Assembly: GCF_025753795.1 (NCBI RefSeq) | Contig: NZ_JAOWPS010000009.1 | Coordinates: 1-64,000 of the forward strand | Source: Mesorhizobium sp. YC-39 | GTDB taxonomy: Bacteria > Pseudomonadota > Alphaproteobacteria > Rhizobiales > Rhizobiaceae | DNA: 64,000 bases | Direction of reading: 5' to 3' | Shown: one piece after another, positions 34,489 to 44,431 of the stretch | How the letters are laid out: each line of letters begins with the position of its first letter | Position numbering within the stretch: the first letter of the stretch is position 1 | The notes under the pieces: generated by a model | The model's input: only the letters and a program-made list of their open reading frames with translations | Told to the model about the DNA's origin: nothing | Database searches by the model: none | Made by a program: the position numbers and the translations under genes

Positions 34489-35629
34489 CAGCGCTTGTCT
34501 GGCCGTGGCTCTCGCGACGGCGGAAAGCATGACCGTGGCTGTCGCTCAGATCGCGGTGATCGACGGGCCGAACCTCGACAAGCGGCAAGAGGACGAGCAG
34601 CACAGCACGAAGTCAGATGAGGCCAAGAAGGACGAAACCGACAGGAAGAAAAGCGTCGTCTGCACCTATTCGAACAAATACCGCTCACAGATGTTTCGCC
34701 GATCGCCGGCCGAAGCGTTGCAGCGCGACGCCGGCAACGTGAAGATGATCCGCTACTATGCGCAAAAGTACGGCGTTCCCGAAGGCCTGGCGCTGTCCGT
34801 TGCGTATCAGGAATCGCGCTTCGACACATGCGCCGGGAGCCACACCGGCGTCAAAGGCGTCATGCAGCTGACCAAGGGCACCGGCAAGTCCATGGGACTG
34901 GACCGCGACGTGAACGAGCAGAATGTCGAAGGCGGCGTCAAATACCTCGGAATGGGCGTGAAGCAATGCGGGGCGACGAATTACAGCTGTCTCGCCTCCT
35001 TTTACAACGGATCGGATGCAGGCGAGCAGAACCAATGGGCCGGCGGCGTCGGCCGCTGGAACAGCTACTTCAACGACTATGTGTCGAGCGGCAAGGCTCC
35101 GGCCGCCGCGCCGCCACCGTTCTCGATCGTAACGGCCGACGGCGCAGGCGGCTCGGCCCAGGGCGCGGCCATGGGCACGGTGAGGAAGGCAGCTGGCGGC
35201 CTCGATGCAAGCTCATCGCAGATCGGCGCCAACAATGCTGCAATCGACGCGCTGGCGGGCAACGTTGGCCAGGTGACCGAATACAAGGATGCGTGGGAGC
35301 TGAACTCGTCGGCCCGTGGGATCAACGCCGATGTCACCAACCAGTACCTCGCCCAGGCGGGGGATTTTACGACGTTGCTGGCCCAACTTCTATCGTTGCA
35401 GAATGTTCAGGCATCGCAGTCGGCCAAGCTGGTGCAACAGCCGAAGAGCGGCTCTCCAAACCCGTTCTCTTGTGATCCCGCGGAATTGGAGCGGTTGAGG
35501 ATCGATCGCGGCCGGTGGCTACCATGCGCACTTGAGAACGCGGGGGCAAGCTCGGCCGACAGTCGCTCGATGATCATCACCAGTGATCCTGCCGGCGCTG
35601 CCAGCGTGATCAATTCTCTACAGCAATAG
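34472..35629 (+). CDS. Second lytic transglycosylase with VirB5-like N-terminus
   Basis: A 385-residue exported protein. The SLT domain spans about residues 90-200 with catalytic Glu114 in AYQESRFDTC and VKGVMQLTKGTGKSMG. Just after the signal peptide it has AQIAVIDGPNLDKRQ, almost the same as the mature N-terminus of the next gene's VirB5 (AQIAVIDGANLDVARK). The C-terminal ~180 residues are low in complexity. The gene overlaps virB4 by 17 bp. Having two transglycosylases in one virB operon is unusual; this one may couple wall cutting to pilus-tip assembly (inference). Confidence 0.8.
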   Translation: MTKRLSSACLAVALATAESMTVAVAQIAVIDGPNLDKRQEDEQHSTKSDEAKKDETDRKKSVVCTYSNKYRSQMFRRSPAEALQRDAGNVKMIRYYAQKYGVPEGLALSVAYQESRFDTCAGSHTGVKGVMQLTKGTGKSMGLDRDVNEQNVEGGVKYLGMGVKQCGATNYSCLASFYNGSDAGEQNQWAGGVGRWNSYFNDYVSSGKAPAAAPPPFSIVTADGAGGSAQGAAMGTVRKAAGGLDASSSQIGANNAAIDALAGNVGQVTEYKDAWELNSSARGINADVTNQYLAQAGDFTTLLAQLLSLQNVQASQSAKLVQQPKSGSPNPFSCDPAELERLRIDRGRWLPCALENAGASSADSRSMIITSDPAGAASVINSLQQ

Positions 35630-35638
35630 GAGGCTGAC

Positions 35639-36373
35639 ATGAAGAAATTCGCGATTGCCGCCAGTCTGGCGCTTTGGGCAAGCACGACCCACGCACAGAT
35701 TGCCGTCATTGATGGCGCCAATCTCGATGTCGCCCGCAAGAATGCGGACAACACCAACTCCATCATGGATTCGAACAATGACATTCTGAAAAAGAGCGAA
35801 GAGATCCTGCAGGCTCTCAGCGGCAGTCGTGACGGTTCGCTCGGGATCGGACAGATGGGTCTTGGCGGCAACATGTCGATTGCCCAGGCGCCGTCGTTCG
35901 GATCGATCCTGAACGGCGGTGCTCTTTCGTTTGGCGGCCTTTCGCCCGAAATCCAGAAAATCGCCGGCGCCGTCATCAACGGGCTGCAGCTGGTCAAGCA
36001 GCTCCAGCAGATTGCCGGCAAGGAGACCAGCGCGGTCAACACCGCCTACGGCGACAGCGTCAATGTGGCTTCGCTGCTAAGCGCATTGACCTCGCAGGCT
36101 TCGCAGGGCGTCACCCAGCGCCAACAGTCTTTGCAATCAGCGAGCGGGCAGATCGGCCAGTCGCAGGACGTCAAGGGTTCGGTGGACCAGAACACACGAA
36201 TGCAGCTGGAAAACGCGCGCGCCGTCAACGAACTGATCGGCGTGCAGAACGGCGCGGTCGCGGCCCTGAATGAGAAGCTGAAGGGAGATCTTCTTCGCCA
36301 GAGCCAGGTGCAGAAGATGATGACACCGAGCACCGTCAATCCGTTCGCGGACTTCGGCAAGAGCGGAGGCTGA
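35639..36373 (+). CDS. virB5: VirB5-like minor pilin
   Basis: A 244-residue exported, helix-rich protein with a signal peptide (residues 1-19, ending THA-QIAVIDG) and coiled-coil-like segments, matching VirB5/TraC proteins of conjugation systems in size, place and composition. VirB5 sits at the pilus tip and aids contact with recipients. Gene order between virB4 and virB6 supports the call. AGGAGG precedes the ATG. Confidence 0.85.
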   Translation: MKKFAIAASLALWASTTHAQIAVIDGANLDVARKNADNTNSIMDSNNDILKKSEEILQALSGSRDGSLGIGQMGLGGNMSIAQAPSFGSILNGGALSFGGLSPEIQKIAGAVINGLQLVKQLQQIAGKETSAVNTAYGDSVNVASLLSALTSQASQGVTQRQQSLQSASGQIGQSQDVKGSVDQNTRMQLENARAVNELIGVQNGAVAALNEKLKGDLLRQSQVQKMMTPSTVNPFADFGKSGG

Positions 36374-36377
36374 GCAC

Positions 36378-36560
36378 TTGCCGAGGCGAGCCCTGCGCAT
36401 ATGCGTAGTGATTGGGCTCGGCGCAGGGCTTTTTGGATGCGCAAATCGCGAACTGAAAGCGCCGTGCGGGCCTTTGGCGTATGCGCACGCCGACGAATGC
36501 GGCGCACTGAAGCCGGTCAATTCAACGCCGTTCGCCAGCATCATTGAAGAGGATCCATGA
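36378..36560 (+). CDS. virB7: VirB7-like small lipoprotein
   Basis: A 60-residue lipoprotein. A hydrophobic leader ends in the lipobox LFGC-AN, and the mature part has two further cysteines. The TTG start at 36378 has GGAGG eight bases upstream, and the stop overlaps the virB6 start. VirB7 anchors the outer-membrane core complex with VirB9 and VirB10. The sequence itself is too short for a strong family match, so the call relies on lipobox, size and position. Confidence 0.75.
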   Translation: MPRRALRICVVIGLGAGLFGCANRELKAPCGPLAYAHADECGALKPVNSTPFASIIEEDP

Positions 36561-37600
36561 ACGGTCTCGCCGCAAGCATCCTCGGTGGCATTGACAACAT
36601 CGGCGAGGACTTCGTTCGCACTGTCTATATGCAAGTGGGCAATGCGATGGGCAACGTCTTCACCCTGATGCTGACCCTCTACATCGCGTGGTGGGGCTAT
36701 TCGATCCTGAGTGGGCGTGAGTCGATTTCGCCAATCGAAGCGGCCTATCGCCTCGGCCGCGCCGTCATCATCTATCTGCTGCTCACCGGATGGGGCACAT
36801 TTTCGTCAACGATCTATCAGCTCGTGCAAAGCATTCCAGACGAGGTCGGTAAGGTGATCGTCGGCGCCGTGTCGCGGGCCACCGGCAATCAGCTCAGCGA
36901 CCAGGCGGCAATTCCAGCGCTTATCGACAATCTCTACCAAGGGGCCCAGGATGTCGCCAATCAGGTCTACAGCGGATCCTTCTATGACATTTTTGGTGCG
37001 CTCTTGTCGCTGCTCGTCCTGCTGTCGGCCATCATCTTCGCAGCGCTTGCCATTGCCGCGATCATCGCCGCCAAAGTGATGTTGTTCATCACGCTGGCCT
37101 TGGCGCCGATATGGATCATCCTTTGGCTTTACCGATGGTCCTCGCGCATGAGCGAAGGCTTTCTTTCGCTGACCACCTTCCTGATGATCCAGCAAATCCT
37201 GATCTACGGCTTTCTCGGTTTCTACTTCTCGCTCGTCAATGCGGCGCTGAACACCGCCACGTCCGGCGGCGCGACCATGGACAGCAAAATGTCGCTGGTG
37301 CTGCCCTTGGTGCTGGTTACGATCATCGGCATCTACGTTCTCATGCAGATACCGTCGATTGCTTCGATCCTGAACGGCGGCGGGTACCTCAGCACCGTGG
37401 GCGCATACAACCCTTATAGAAACTTCGGCAGAAACGCTGTGCGCTATTCCGGCGCGCGATGGGCCGCGGGCCGCGCTGCTCGGGGCGCCCGGCAGCTCGC
37501 GACAAACAATTTTCGATCTTCGCGAGCAGCCAGGGCGGACGCCGCAACCCGGACCGCCATCCAGCAAGGTGCGCGCAATAACTCCAGGCCTCTGGCCTAG
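36557..37600 (+). CDS. virB6: VirB6 polytopic inner-membrane protein
   Basis: A 347-residue protein of the VirB6/TrbL family with about six membrane helices, including LSLLVLLSAIIFAALAIAAI and LFITLALAPIWIILWLY. It forms part of the inner-membrane translocation channel. The C-terminal ~50 residues are Arg/Ala-rich and cytoplasmic. Start overlaps the lipoprotein gene (ATGA). Confidence 0.9.
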   Translation: MNGLAASILGGIDNIGEDFVRTVYMQVGNAMGNVFTLMLTLYIAWWGYSILSGRESISPIEAAYRLGRAVIIYLLLTGWGTFSSTIYQLVQSIPDEVGKVIVGAVSRATGNQLSDQAAIPALIDNLYQGAQDVANQVYSGSFYDIFGALLSLLVLLSAIIFAALAIAAIIAAKVMLFITLALAPIWIILWLYRWSSRMSEGFLSLTTFLMIQQILIYGFLGFYFSLVNAALNTATSGGATMDSKMSLVLPLVLVTIIGIYVLMQIPSIASILNGGGYLSTVGAYNPYRNFGRNAVRYSGARWAAGRAARGARQLATNNFRSSRAARADAATRTAIQQGARNNSRPLA

Positions 37601-37671
37601 AAAACAAGAACGATCACGGATCGCGGCCCTGGATCGGATCGGGATCGTCGCGCAAACGAGGCAATAGTAAC

Positions 37672-38391
37672 GTGATAATGCCTGTTGAAACAGCTGCTGA
37701 CCGCAGCAGCGAACTCGTCGACAAGCGCTATTATAGGGCGGGCGCGACCTGGGAAGACGACACGCACAGGTCAATGCGTCGATCGCGTACATTGGCCTGG
37801 ATCGTCAGCGGCATTTCGGGACTGGTCGCGGTGCTGTCGCTGCTGGCGCTCGTGCTGATCCTGCCACTCCGCCAGTTCGAACCGTACGTTGTAGAGGTCG
37901 ACAAATCGACGGGCTACCTCGAGATCATGCGCGCGCTCAAGCCTGGAGATTTATCGCAGAACGAGGCGGTCACGGCGGCCAATCTGGTGCGCTACATCAG
38001 GGCCCGCGAAACCTACGATTCGCGGGAACTGAAACAGAATTACGATCTGGCGCAGCTCTACTCCACGGACGCCGCGTCCAAGGATTTGACATGGCTTTTC
38101 ACGCCTGCAAACCCGCAATCGCTTGACAAGATTTATGGCCGCAATGTCACTGTCTCGGTCGAGATCAAATCGGTTTCCCTGCTCAATCGCAACACAGCCT
38201 CGGTGCGCTTTGCCACGACGACGCGGCGGGACAATTCGTCCACGGCCGACAATTGGGTGGCGGTGATAAAATTCCGCTACACCTCCACGCCGCTCAAGAA
38301 CGAATGGCGTTTCGACAATCCACTGGGATTTCAGGTTACGGATTATCGCCGCGACCAGGAATCGGCGCCGGCTGCGGGGAGCCTGCAATGA
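37672..38391 (+). CDS. virB8: VirB8 inner-membrane assembly factor
   Basis: A 239-residue bitopic protein: cytoplasmic head, one membrane helix (WIVSGISGLVAVLSLLALVL) and a periplasmic VirB8 domain beginning PYVVEVDKSTG. The GTG at 37672 follows GAGG; an ATG at 37678 is an alternative. The stop overlaps virB9. Confidence 0.92.
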   Translation: MIMPVETAADRSSELVDKRYYRAGATWEDDTHRSMRRSRTLAWIVSGISGLVAVLSLLALVLILPLRQFEPYVVEVDKSTGYLEIMRALKPGDLSQNEAVTAANLVRYIRARETYDSRELKQNYDLAQLYSTDAASKDLTWLFTPANPQSLDKIYGRNVTVSVEIKSVSLLNRNTASVRFATTTRRDNSSTADNWVAVIKFRYTSTPLKNEWRFDNPLGFQVTDYRRDQESAPAAGSLQ

Positions 38392-39185
38392 GATGGCGCG
38401 TGAGCCTCGCCCTCTCGGCCACCCTTCTGCTCGGCACGATGCACGGCGCGGCCGCACGCGACGGCCGGATCCGATATGTCACCTTCAACAACGACGACGT
38501 GACGTCGGTGCGCGCCGCTCTTGGCATCTCCACGATGATCGAGCTCAGTCCGACCGAAGTCATCGAAACCGTGTCGGCTGGGGACACGAAAGGCTGGTCG
38601 ATCATCCCCAAACGCGGATCGCGGTTTCTGTTCGTCAAGCCGCTGGAGCGCGACGCGTGGACCAACGTCAACGTGGTCACCGACCGGCGCGTCTATTCCT
38701 TGCTGCTGCAGGCGACTGACAATAGCCGTGAGCGGGCATCCTTCCAGGTCCGGTTCAAATACCCGGACGAGGATATCAACGCGCGTCTGCTCTCACAGGC
38801 CAAGGAGAGCGCCGCCGATCCGGATTTGAAGGACCTGAATTATGCCGATCTCAATTACGACTACGCCTACAAGGGCGACGACCGCCTGAAGCCGCGCACC
38901 GTATTCGACGACGGCACCAGGGTGTTTCTGGAGTTCAAAGGCGACATTCCGGCGATTTTCATTGTCGACGACAAGCGTCAGGAGTCGCTGGTCAACGTTC
39001 GCACGCAGGGCAAATACACCGTCATCGACAAGGTCGCACGGCAATTCACCTTGCGGGCCGATGGCAAGACGCTCTGCCTTTACAACCGGGCGCGACCCAA
39101 CACCATCGATCCCGTCGAGCAAGTCTACGGTCCAACGAAACTGACACGCGGTTCCGCCCTGTTCGGATCCAGCGGAGGGCACTGA
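38388..39185 (+). CDS. virB9: VirB9 outer-membrane core component
   Basis: A 265-residue exported protein (leader MRWRVSLALSATLLLGTMHGAAA) with the VirB9/CagX opening DGRIRYVTFNNDDVTSV and C-terminal beta domain FIVDDKRQESLVN. It builds the ring of the core complex with VirB7 and VirB10. ATG at 38388 overlaps the virB8 stop; the upstream frame to 38253 is not needed. Confidence 0.92.
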   Translation: MRWRVSLALSATLLLGTMHGAAARDGRIRYVTFNNDDVTSVRAALGISTMIELSPTEVIETVSAGDTKGWSIIPKRGSRFLFVKPLERDAWTNVNVVTDRRVYSLLLQATDNSRERASFQVRFKYPDEDINARLLSQAKESAADPDLKDLNYADLNYDYAYKGDDRLKPRTVFDDGTRVFLEFKGDIPAIFIVDDKRQESLVNVRTQGKYTVIDKVARQFTLRADGKTLCLYNRARPNTIDPVEQVYGPTKLTRGSALFGSSGGH

Positions 39186-40648
39186 TGTCCCAGATCGATT
39201 ATAACCAACTGGACGGCAGCCCGACGGTCGCGCGCCGCGGTGCGGGCGTGGGTACCAGGATCGCCCTGGTCGGCCTCGGCGTGGTGCTGGTAGGCGCGCT
39301 GATATGGCTCAACTGGCCCTGGGAGCCAGTATCGCGAGATGTTCGCAGCGATGGCGAGGAAAACTTCAATCCGCCAGAGTTCCGCCCGCCGGCGTTGAAC
39401 GAACCGCCGCAACCTGCCGACGGCGCGATCGACCAGATCGTGGTGCCGCCACCGGCTGACGACAAGAATGGCACGCAACAGGCCGAGAATGTCGATCAAA
39501 CCGTGCAGGAGGGCGCGGATCTCGATGCGCAGCGACGCGCGCTGGAGGCGCAAATGGCGGCCGAGGAGGCTCGCCGCAAGGCTGACGCGGAAGAAGCCCG
39601 CCGCAAGGCTGCGGCTGACGAAGAAGCTCGCCGCAAGGCGGAGGCCGCCGAGCATGAAAAAGCGGTGTGGGAACGCCTGCGGTCGAACCAGATGGTGACG
39701 AATGATCAAACCGGCTCGACAGATGCCGGCGCCCAAGCGGCGCAGGTCGAAATCGCGCCTGACGGTCAGATCGTCCCGCTCCCCGGCGCCGACAGCGATC
39801 CCAACAAGGCCTTCCTGGCGCAGTCTGAGGCAAGTTCTTCCGGCATCGTCAAGGCCAGGGCCTTCCGACGCACCGATGCCTTGATCCCTGAAGGAACGAT
39901 CATTCGCGGCTATTTGGAAACCGCGATCAACACTGATCTTCCCGGTGCCGTGCGCGCGGTCGTGCGCGAGGATGTCTTCTCGCTCGACGGCAGGCGGATC
40001 CTCATTCCGAAGGGCTCGCGCCTGACCGGGGAATACCGCTCAGGGCTTGCGCGCGGTCAGAAGCGTGTTTTCATTGTCTGGAGCAGGGTCATCCGCTCGG
40101 ACGGCATTTCCGTCGATATCAAATCGCCTGGCGCAGACGCGCTCGGCCGCGGCGGCATGGGCGGCCGTGTCGATACGCACTGGGTTGAACGGTACGGTAA
40201 CGCTATCATGCTTTCCGTGGTTGGCGGCGTCTCTGAATATCTGTCCTCGCTCGGCGATAGCGGACAAAATGGCCAACAGCGCCAGGTGTCGACGATCGAT
40301 CCCGTGACCGGTGAGACCACTACCGTAACTTATGGTGGCAACGGCTCGCAGCGCGACGCCCGCGGCATCGCCTTCGACAAGTCATCGACCGCCTTGCAGC
40401 AACTCGCGCAGGAGGCGTTTCGCGACACGCAGAACATTGGCCCGACAGTCTATGTCGACCAGGGCACCTCGGTCGTCGTGCTGGTGCGGCGAGATCTCGA
40501 TTTCTCGGGTTTGTATGCTGATCCCGTCCAGGAAGAAGTGGCCCGCCTGAAGGCAGGTGGGCGACCGAAAACGGCGATCGATCCGACGCCTCTCTACACG
40601 ACACCAAAGGATAATTTCTATCCCGGCTATGGGAGCCCGGTGAAATGA
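39185..40648 (+). CDS. virB10: VirB10 energy-sensing scaffold
   Basis: A 487-residue protein with an N-terminal membrane anchor (IALVGLGVVLVGALIWLNW), a Pro-rich then Ala/Glu/Arg-rich coiled segment with repeated EEARRKA units (residues 118-160), and a C-terminal VirB10/TrbI domain (GTIIRGYLETAINTDLPG, ILIPKGSRLTGEY). Spans the envelope between the membranes. Start overlaps virB9 by one base. Confidence 0.93.
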   Translation: MSQIDYNQLDGSPTVARRGAGVGTRIALVGLGVVLVGALIWLNWPWEPVSRDVRSDGEENFNPPEFRPPALNEPPQPADGAIDQIVVPPPADDKNGTQQAENVDQTVQEGADLDAQRRALEAQMAAEEARRKADAEEARRKAAADEEARRKAEAAEHEKAVWERLRSNQMVTNDQTGSTDAGAQAAQVEIAPDGQIVPLPGADSDPNKAFLAQSEASSSGIVKARAFRRTDALIPEGTIIRGYLETAINTDLPGAVRAVVREDVFSLDGRRILIPKGSRLTGEYRSGLARGQKRVFIVWSRVIRSDGISVDIKSPGADALGRGGMGGRVDTHWVERYGNAIMLSVVGGVSEYLSSLGDSGQNGQQRQVSTIDPVTGETTTVTYGGNGSQRDARGIAFDKSSTALQQLAQEAFRDTQNIGPTVYVDQGTSVVVLVRRDLDFSGLYADPVQEEVARLKAGGRPKTAIDPTPLYTTPKDNFYPGYGSPVK

Positions 40649-41670
40649 ATGCCGTCCATCCCCTCCCCGACCCTTGGGCGAGAGCCCCGGTCCTGCGCGC
40701 TCATCTGGAGCCGATATGGTCCTATTTGAACGAAGATGCGGTGTCCGAGATTGCAATCAACAGGCCCGGTGAATTGTTCATCGAACGCCTCGGCGCGAAG
40801 GAAATGGAGCACGTCGTCAAGCGCGAGCTGACACCCGGATGGATTCGCAATATCTCGACAGGCGTCGCCTCGGCGACCAACCAGGTCATCAATGAAGAAA
40901 AGCCGGTGCTGTCGGCTGCGCTACCCTCGGGTGAGCGTATCCAATGCATCTTGCCGCCGACGGCTCCCGAAGGCGGGGCGATCTCGATCCGCAAGCAGGT
41001 CATCATGGATATGAGCCTTGATGCCTACAAGGATCTCGGCGCCTTCGAGAACACGGCGATGGGCAGCGGCCTGGCACTGTCGGCCGAAGAAAAGCAACTT
41101 GTCGAAATGCTGCACGACACGTCGCCGATGGACTTCCTGCAATATGCGGTGCGCAACCGCGTCTCTATCGTCGTTTCAGGGGGCACGTCGACCGGCAAGA
41201 CGACATTTTTGAATGCGCTCCTGAAGGAGATTCCGGCTCACGAACGGATCATCACGATCGAAGATACCCGCGAACTGAGGTTGCCGGCTCCCAACAACGT
41301 CACCTTGATTGCCTCGAAGGGCGACCAGGGGCTGGCCAAGGTTTCCGCGCAACAGCTGCTCGAGGCCTCGCTTCGCATGCGGCCCGACCGTCTGCTGTTG
41401 GGCGAATTGCGCGGCGCTGAAACCTTCGCGTTCCTCCAGGCTATCAACACCGGCCATCCCGGTTCGCTCACGACCGTTCATGCCAATTCGGCCCGGTCCG
41501 CCTATGAGCGGCTGGCGCTCATGGTCATGCAGGGCAGCACGGGGCTCTCACGGAGTGAAATCCTCGACTATCTGCGCGAGGTCATTCCGGTGGTCGTCCA
41601 GATGATCCGCACCGAAGGCGGCCGCCGCGGCATCAGCGAGATCAAGTTCACCAAGGCCGAGACGATCTAG
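40645..41670 (+). CDS. virB11: VirB11 traffic ATPase
   Basis: A 341-residue hexameric secretion ATPase. Walker A GGTSTGKT at 179-186, Asp box IITIEDTREL, Walker B RPDRLLLGELRG and His box TGHPGSLTTVHANS. It switches the system between pilus assembly and DNA transfer. Overlaps virB10 by 4 bp. Confidence 0.95.
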   Translation: MNAVHPLPDPWARAPVLRAHLEPIWSYLNEDAVSEIAINRPGELFIERLGAKEMEHVVKRELTPGWIRNISTGVASATNQVINEEKPVLSAALPSGERIQCILPPTAPEGGAISIRKQVIMDMSLDAYKDLGAFENTAMGSGLALSAEEKQLVEMLHDTSPMDFLQYAVRNRVSIVVSGGTSTGKTTFLNALLKEIPAHERIITIEDTRELRLPAPNNVTLIASKGDQGLAKVSAQQLLEASLRMRPDRLLLGELRGAETFAFLQAINTGHPGSLTTVHANSARSAYERLALMVMQGSTGLSRSEILDYLREVIPVVVQMIRTEGGRRGISEIKFTKAETI

Positions 41671-41682
41671 CGGGATCTATCG

Positions 41683-43833
41683 ATGCAGAAAGTCGCAACA
41701 GCAATTTTCATGATGCTCATGGCGATGGCCCTGGGTGTCCTGCTCTTCACGGTCGCCTATACCGCGACTGATTGGTACCGGACCGGCTCCCACGTTCTGT
41801 TCGACCAGCTGAACGCCAACCCGGTGCCAGTCGTTCGTCAGGCGTGGGCGGACACGATGGCGAGGGATTTTGGCCGGGTGCAATACGCCATTGCGGCGGG
41901 AGCATTAGGGTTTCTTGCGCCCCTGGTTAGCCTGTTTCTCATGCGCCCGAGAAAGCGCAATGACTCTCGCTTCATGACCATGAGCGATGTATCAAAAGCC
42001 GGCCTGACGAAAGTTGGCGGCGTCTTCGTCGGTCGAGCCGGCGGCAAGCTTGCCGAAATTTTGTCGCCGGGCCGCGATCAGCGCTCAGGCAAGATCCGCT
42101 TGACGCAGCGCAAGTTGGTCGGCGGCAAGAAATTGTGGATCGATGGCGATGATGTCGGCGGCTTCGTCATAGGGCCGCCGCGTTCCGGTAAAGGTACCTC
42201 TCTCATCATACCGAACGCCTTGACCTGGCCGCATTCGCTCGTGGTTCTCGATCTGCGGGGCGAGACCTATGCGGCGACCGCAGGCTACCGCTCGACCATG
42301 AGCCGCGTGGTGCGTTTTGCGCCGGCTGATCCGGACGGCTATACCGCATGCTACAACCCCATGGACTTCATCTCACTGGATTCGGCCCAGCGCGACATCG
42401 ACCTTCGCAACATCGCTGCGGCGCTGTTTCCGCGCCCCCCGTCCAACGCAGACCCGTATTGGGTCAATGATGCCCGCCTCCTTTTTACCGGCATTGCGTC
42501 CTTCGTCATGGAATCGCCGGCGATCCCAAACGAGAAGAAGACCTTCGCCACAATCCTCGAGATCATGAACGGTACTGAGCACCCGCTCCTGGAGTTCATC
42601 AGCTCGCTGCGCGAGGAACGCCGCCGCGAATGTTCGCATTTTACGCTGCAAACCCTGTTGCCCTATTTTGAGATGTCCGAGCGGCAGTTTTCCGGAATCT
42701 ACGCCGGCGTCCGGACCGGCATGGCCCCCTTTCTCAACGAGCGCCTGATGCGAGCTACGGCGCGCAGCACGTTCGATATTCGCAAACTCAAGCGTGACCG
42801 GATTTCTCTCTATCTCGACGTGCGGCGCGAGCAGATTACGTCGCTTGGACCGTTGTTCAACGTCCTCATCACGCAAATGATGAACTTCATGTCGGAAACC
42901 ATGCCGCGCCCGGACGAGCATCCGGTGCTTGTGCTGCTCGACGAATTCCAGAACCTCGGCAAGCTGGAGAACGTGACCGAAATGGCGAGTGTGCTCGGCG
43001 GCAACGGCGTTTCGATGTGGTTTTTCGTGCAGTCGCTGAAGGCTGTGGACGAGATTTATCGCCAGGAAGGTCGCAAGACGCTCATCAACGCTGCTCGCGT
43101 GCAGATCTTTTTCGGTGCACAGGACGTTGACGATCTGCGCTACGTTTCCGAGCAGCTCGGCGAAACCTCGGACGTGCAAAAGGACGTGACGCGCACCAAG
43201 GCAACGTTGTTCGACACCTATTACACGCGCTCGGAGCACCGCAAGGAAGTACGGCGGCCCCTCATGCGGCCCGATGAAATCCGTACGCTCGACAAGAACA
43301 AGGTCATCATATTGCCGCGCGGCGAACTGCCGGTCCTCGGCACGCGCAATTTCTATTTCGCCGACGCCCAGCTCGCCAAACGCGCGTTCATGCCCCTGCT
43401 CGCCTCTATCGAGGTTTCGCGCACGAAAAGCCCTGCCGTGGACGCTTTCGCGGCGGTGCCGTTTTCAGCGCTCCCGACGATTGTGCCGACAGCACCCGCG
43501 TACCGATCAGGCCTTTTGCAGACCCGCCTGCGGCGCGGCGCGACATTTGCCGCAAAAGCAGCCCGTAAAGCTCCGCCACCGGGCCGGCGCGCAATCGTAA
43601 AAGAACGGCTGAAAGCAACAGACGCCGCAGCCGTATCAGCTTATGCCGCCATAGATTTTTCCGCTTTGGCGGCCAAAGCGGTGACAACACGCATAGCGCC
43701 CGAAAAAGAAGTTGCGGTTGCGGCGATGCTAAACAAGGTGCGATCTCTCCGAGCCCACGCATCCGACACCGAGGCTTTCGATCGAAATTTGAGCGTCGTC
43801 GAAGATACTTTGCCTGATGTAGTCGACGGATAG
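41683..43833 (+). CDS. virD4: VirD4 coupling protein
   Basis: A 716-residue type IV coupling protein: two N-terminal membrane helices, Walker A GPPRSGKGT at 164-172 and Walker B VLVLLDEFQNLG. It brings the relaxase-DNA complex from 51-54 kb to the channel. The C-terminal ~130 residues (Ala/Lys/Arg-rich) extend beyond the core domain and may serve substrate choice. Last gene of the virB operon; its stop is directly followed by a decayed antitoxin reading frame. Confidence 0.95.
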   Translation: MQKVATAIFMMLMAMALGVLLFTVAYTATDWYRTGSHVLFDQLNANPVPVVRQAWADTMARDFGRVQYAIAAGALGFLAPLVSLFLMRPRKRNDSRFMTMSDVSKAGLTKVGGVFVGRAGGKLAEILSPGRDQRSGKIRLTQRKLVGGKKLWIDGDDVGGFVIGPPRSGKGTSLIIPNALTWPHSLVVLDLRGETYAATAGYRSTMSRVVRFAPADPDGYTACYNPMDFISLDSAQRDIDLRNIAAALFPRPPSNADPYWVNDARLLFTGIASFVMESPAIPNEKKTFATILEIMNGTEHPLLEFISSLREERRRECSHFTLQTLLPYFEMSERQFSGIYAGVRTGMAPFLNERLMRATARSTFDIRKLKRDRISLYLDVRREQITSLGPLFNVLITQMMNFMSETMPRPDEHPVLVLLDEFQNLGKLENVTEMASVLGGNGVSMWFFVQSLKAVDEIYRQEGRKTLINAARVQIFFGAQDVDDLRYVSEQLGETSDVQKDVTRTKATLFDTYYTRSEHRKEVRRPLMRPDEIRTLDKNKVIILPRGELPVLGTRNFYFADAQLAKRAFMPLLASIEVSRTKSPAVDAFAAVPFSALPTIVPTAPAYRSGLLQTRLRRGATFAAKAARKAPPPGRRAIVKERLKATDAAAVSAYAAIDFSALAAKAVTTRIAPEKEVAVAAMLNKVRSLRAHASDTEAFDRNLSVVEDTLPDVVDG

Positions 43834-44037
43834 GCTACACGTGTCAAGGTCGAGGAACGGAGCCTGATTAACCGTGCCAAGGCGCGAGGGAAGAACCGAA
43901 CGGATTTCGTCCTTGATGCCGCGCTTATAGCAGCAGAAGAGGCCCGGCTCGACCAGGCTATCATTGCAGCCAGCCCGGAAGCGTTCGCAGCATTCTTTAC
44001 CGGGCTCGATATGCCTCCTGAACCTAACGAACGGTAG
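43834..44037 (+). pseudogene. DUF1778 (TacA-type) antitoxin remnant
   Basis: Directly after the virD4 stop, in the same frame, 67 codons read RVKVEERSLINRAKARGKNR and TDFVLDAALIAAEEARLDQA, the ribbon-helix-helix and C-terminal part of a DUF1778 antitoxin, ending FAAFFTGLDMPPEPNER. No start codon is left, so the 5' end has been lost. Confidence 0.75.
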
Positions 44038-44073
44038 CGCAAGGCCATCAGACGCCGGCCCCTGGAAGAAAGC

Positions 44074-44301
44074 ATGACGGTTGCGGCGCTTGAACCGATG
44101 GCGGCCGATCACGACGTCCAATTATTTCTATCCAGCGTGGAAAGCCTGGATCACTTGCTAAAGCAATACGCCCCGAAAATCAGACGAACGGGGGCCCGAG
44201 CTTTTGTTGCCTGCGATGGTCATCGCGTGCTGGCAGGGCGGCCTTCGCTGTGCCGATCGCCAAATGTCGTGTTTGGGCCGCAAGCAGACCGTCAGGTTTA
44301 G
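44074..44301 (+). pseudogene. GNAT (TacT-type) toxin remnant
   Basis: Starts ATG at 44074 with the usual beginning of the acetyltransferase toxin that partners DUF1778 (EPMAADHDVQLFLSSVESLD, ARAFVACDGHRVLAG), but homology stops at about residue 55 and the frame ends at 44301. The acetyl-CoA binding part is missing. Positions 44302-44431 show nothing. Confidence 0.7.
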
Positions 44302-44431
44302 CGAATTGGGGTCTGGTGAACTGAATTTTGGGAGAACCAACAACCTGTTTAGCCACCTGTAAGAAACCACCAATCTAATCGCATCTCATTGAACCCTGCC
44401 GTCTATTGGAAGACTGCATAAATACAGTTTT

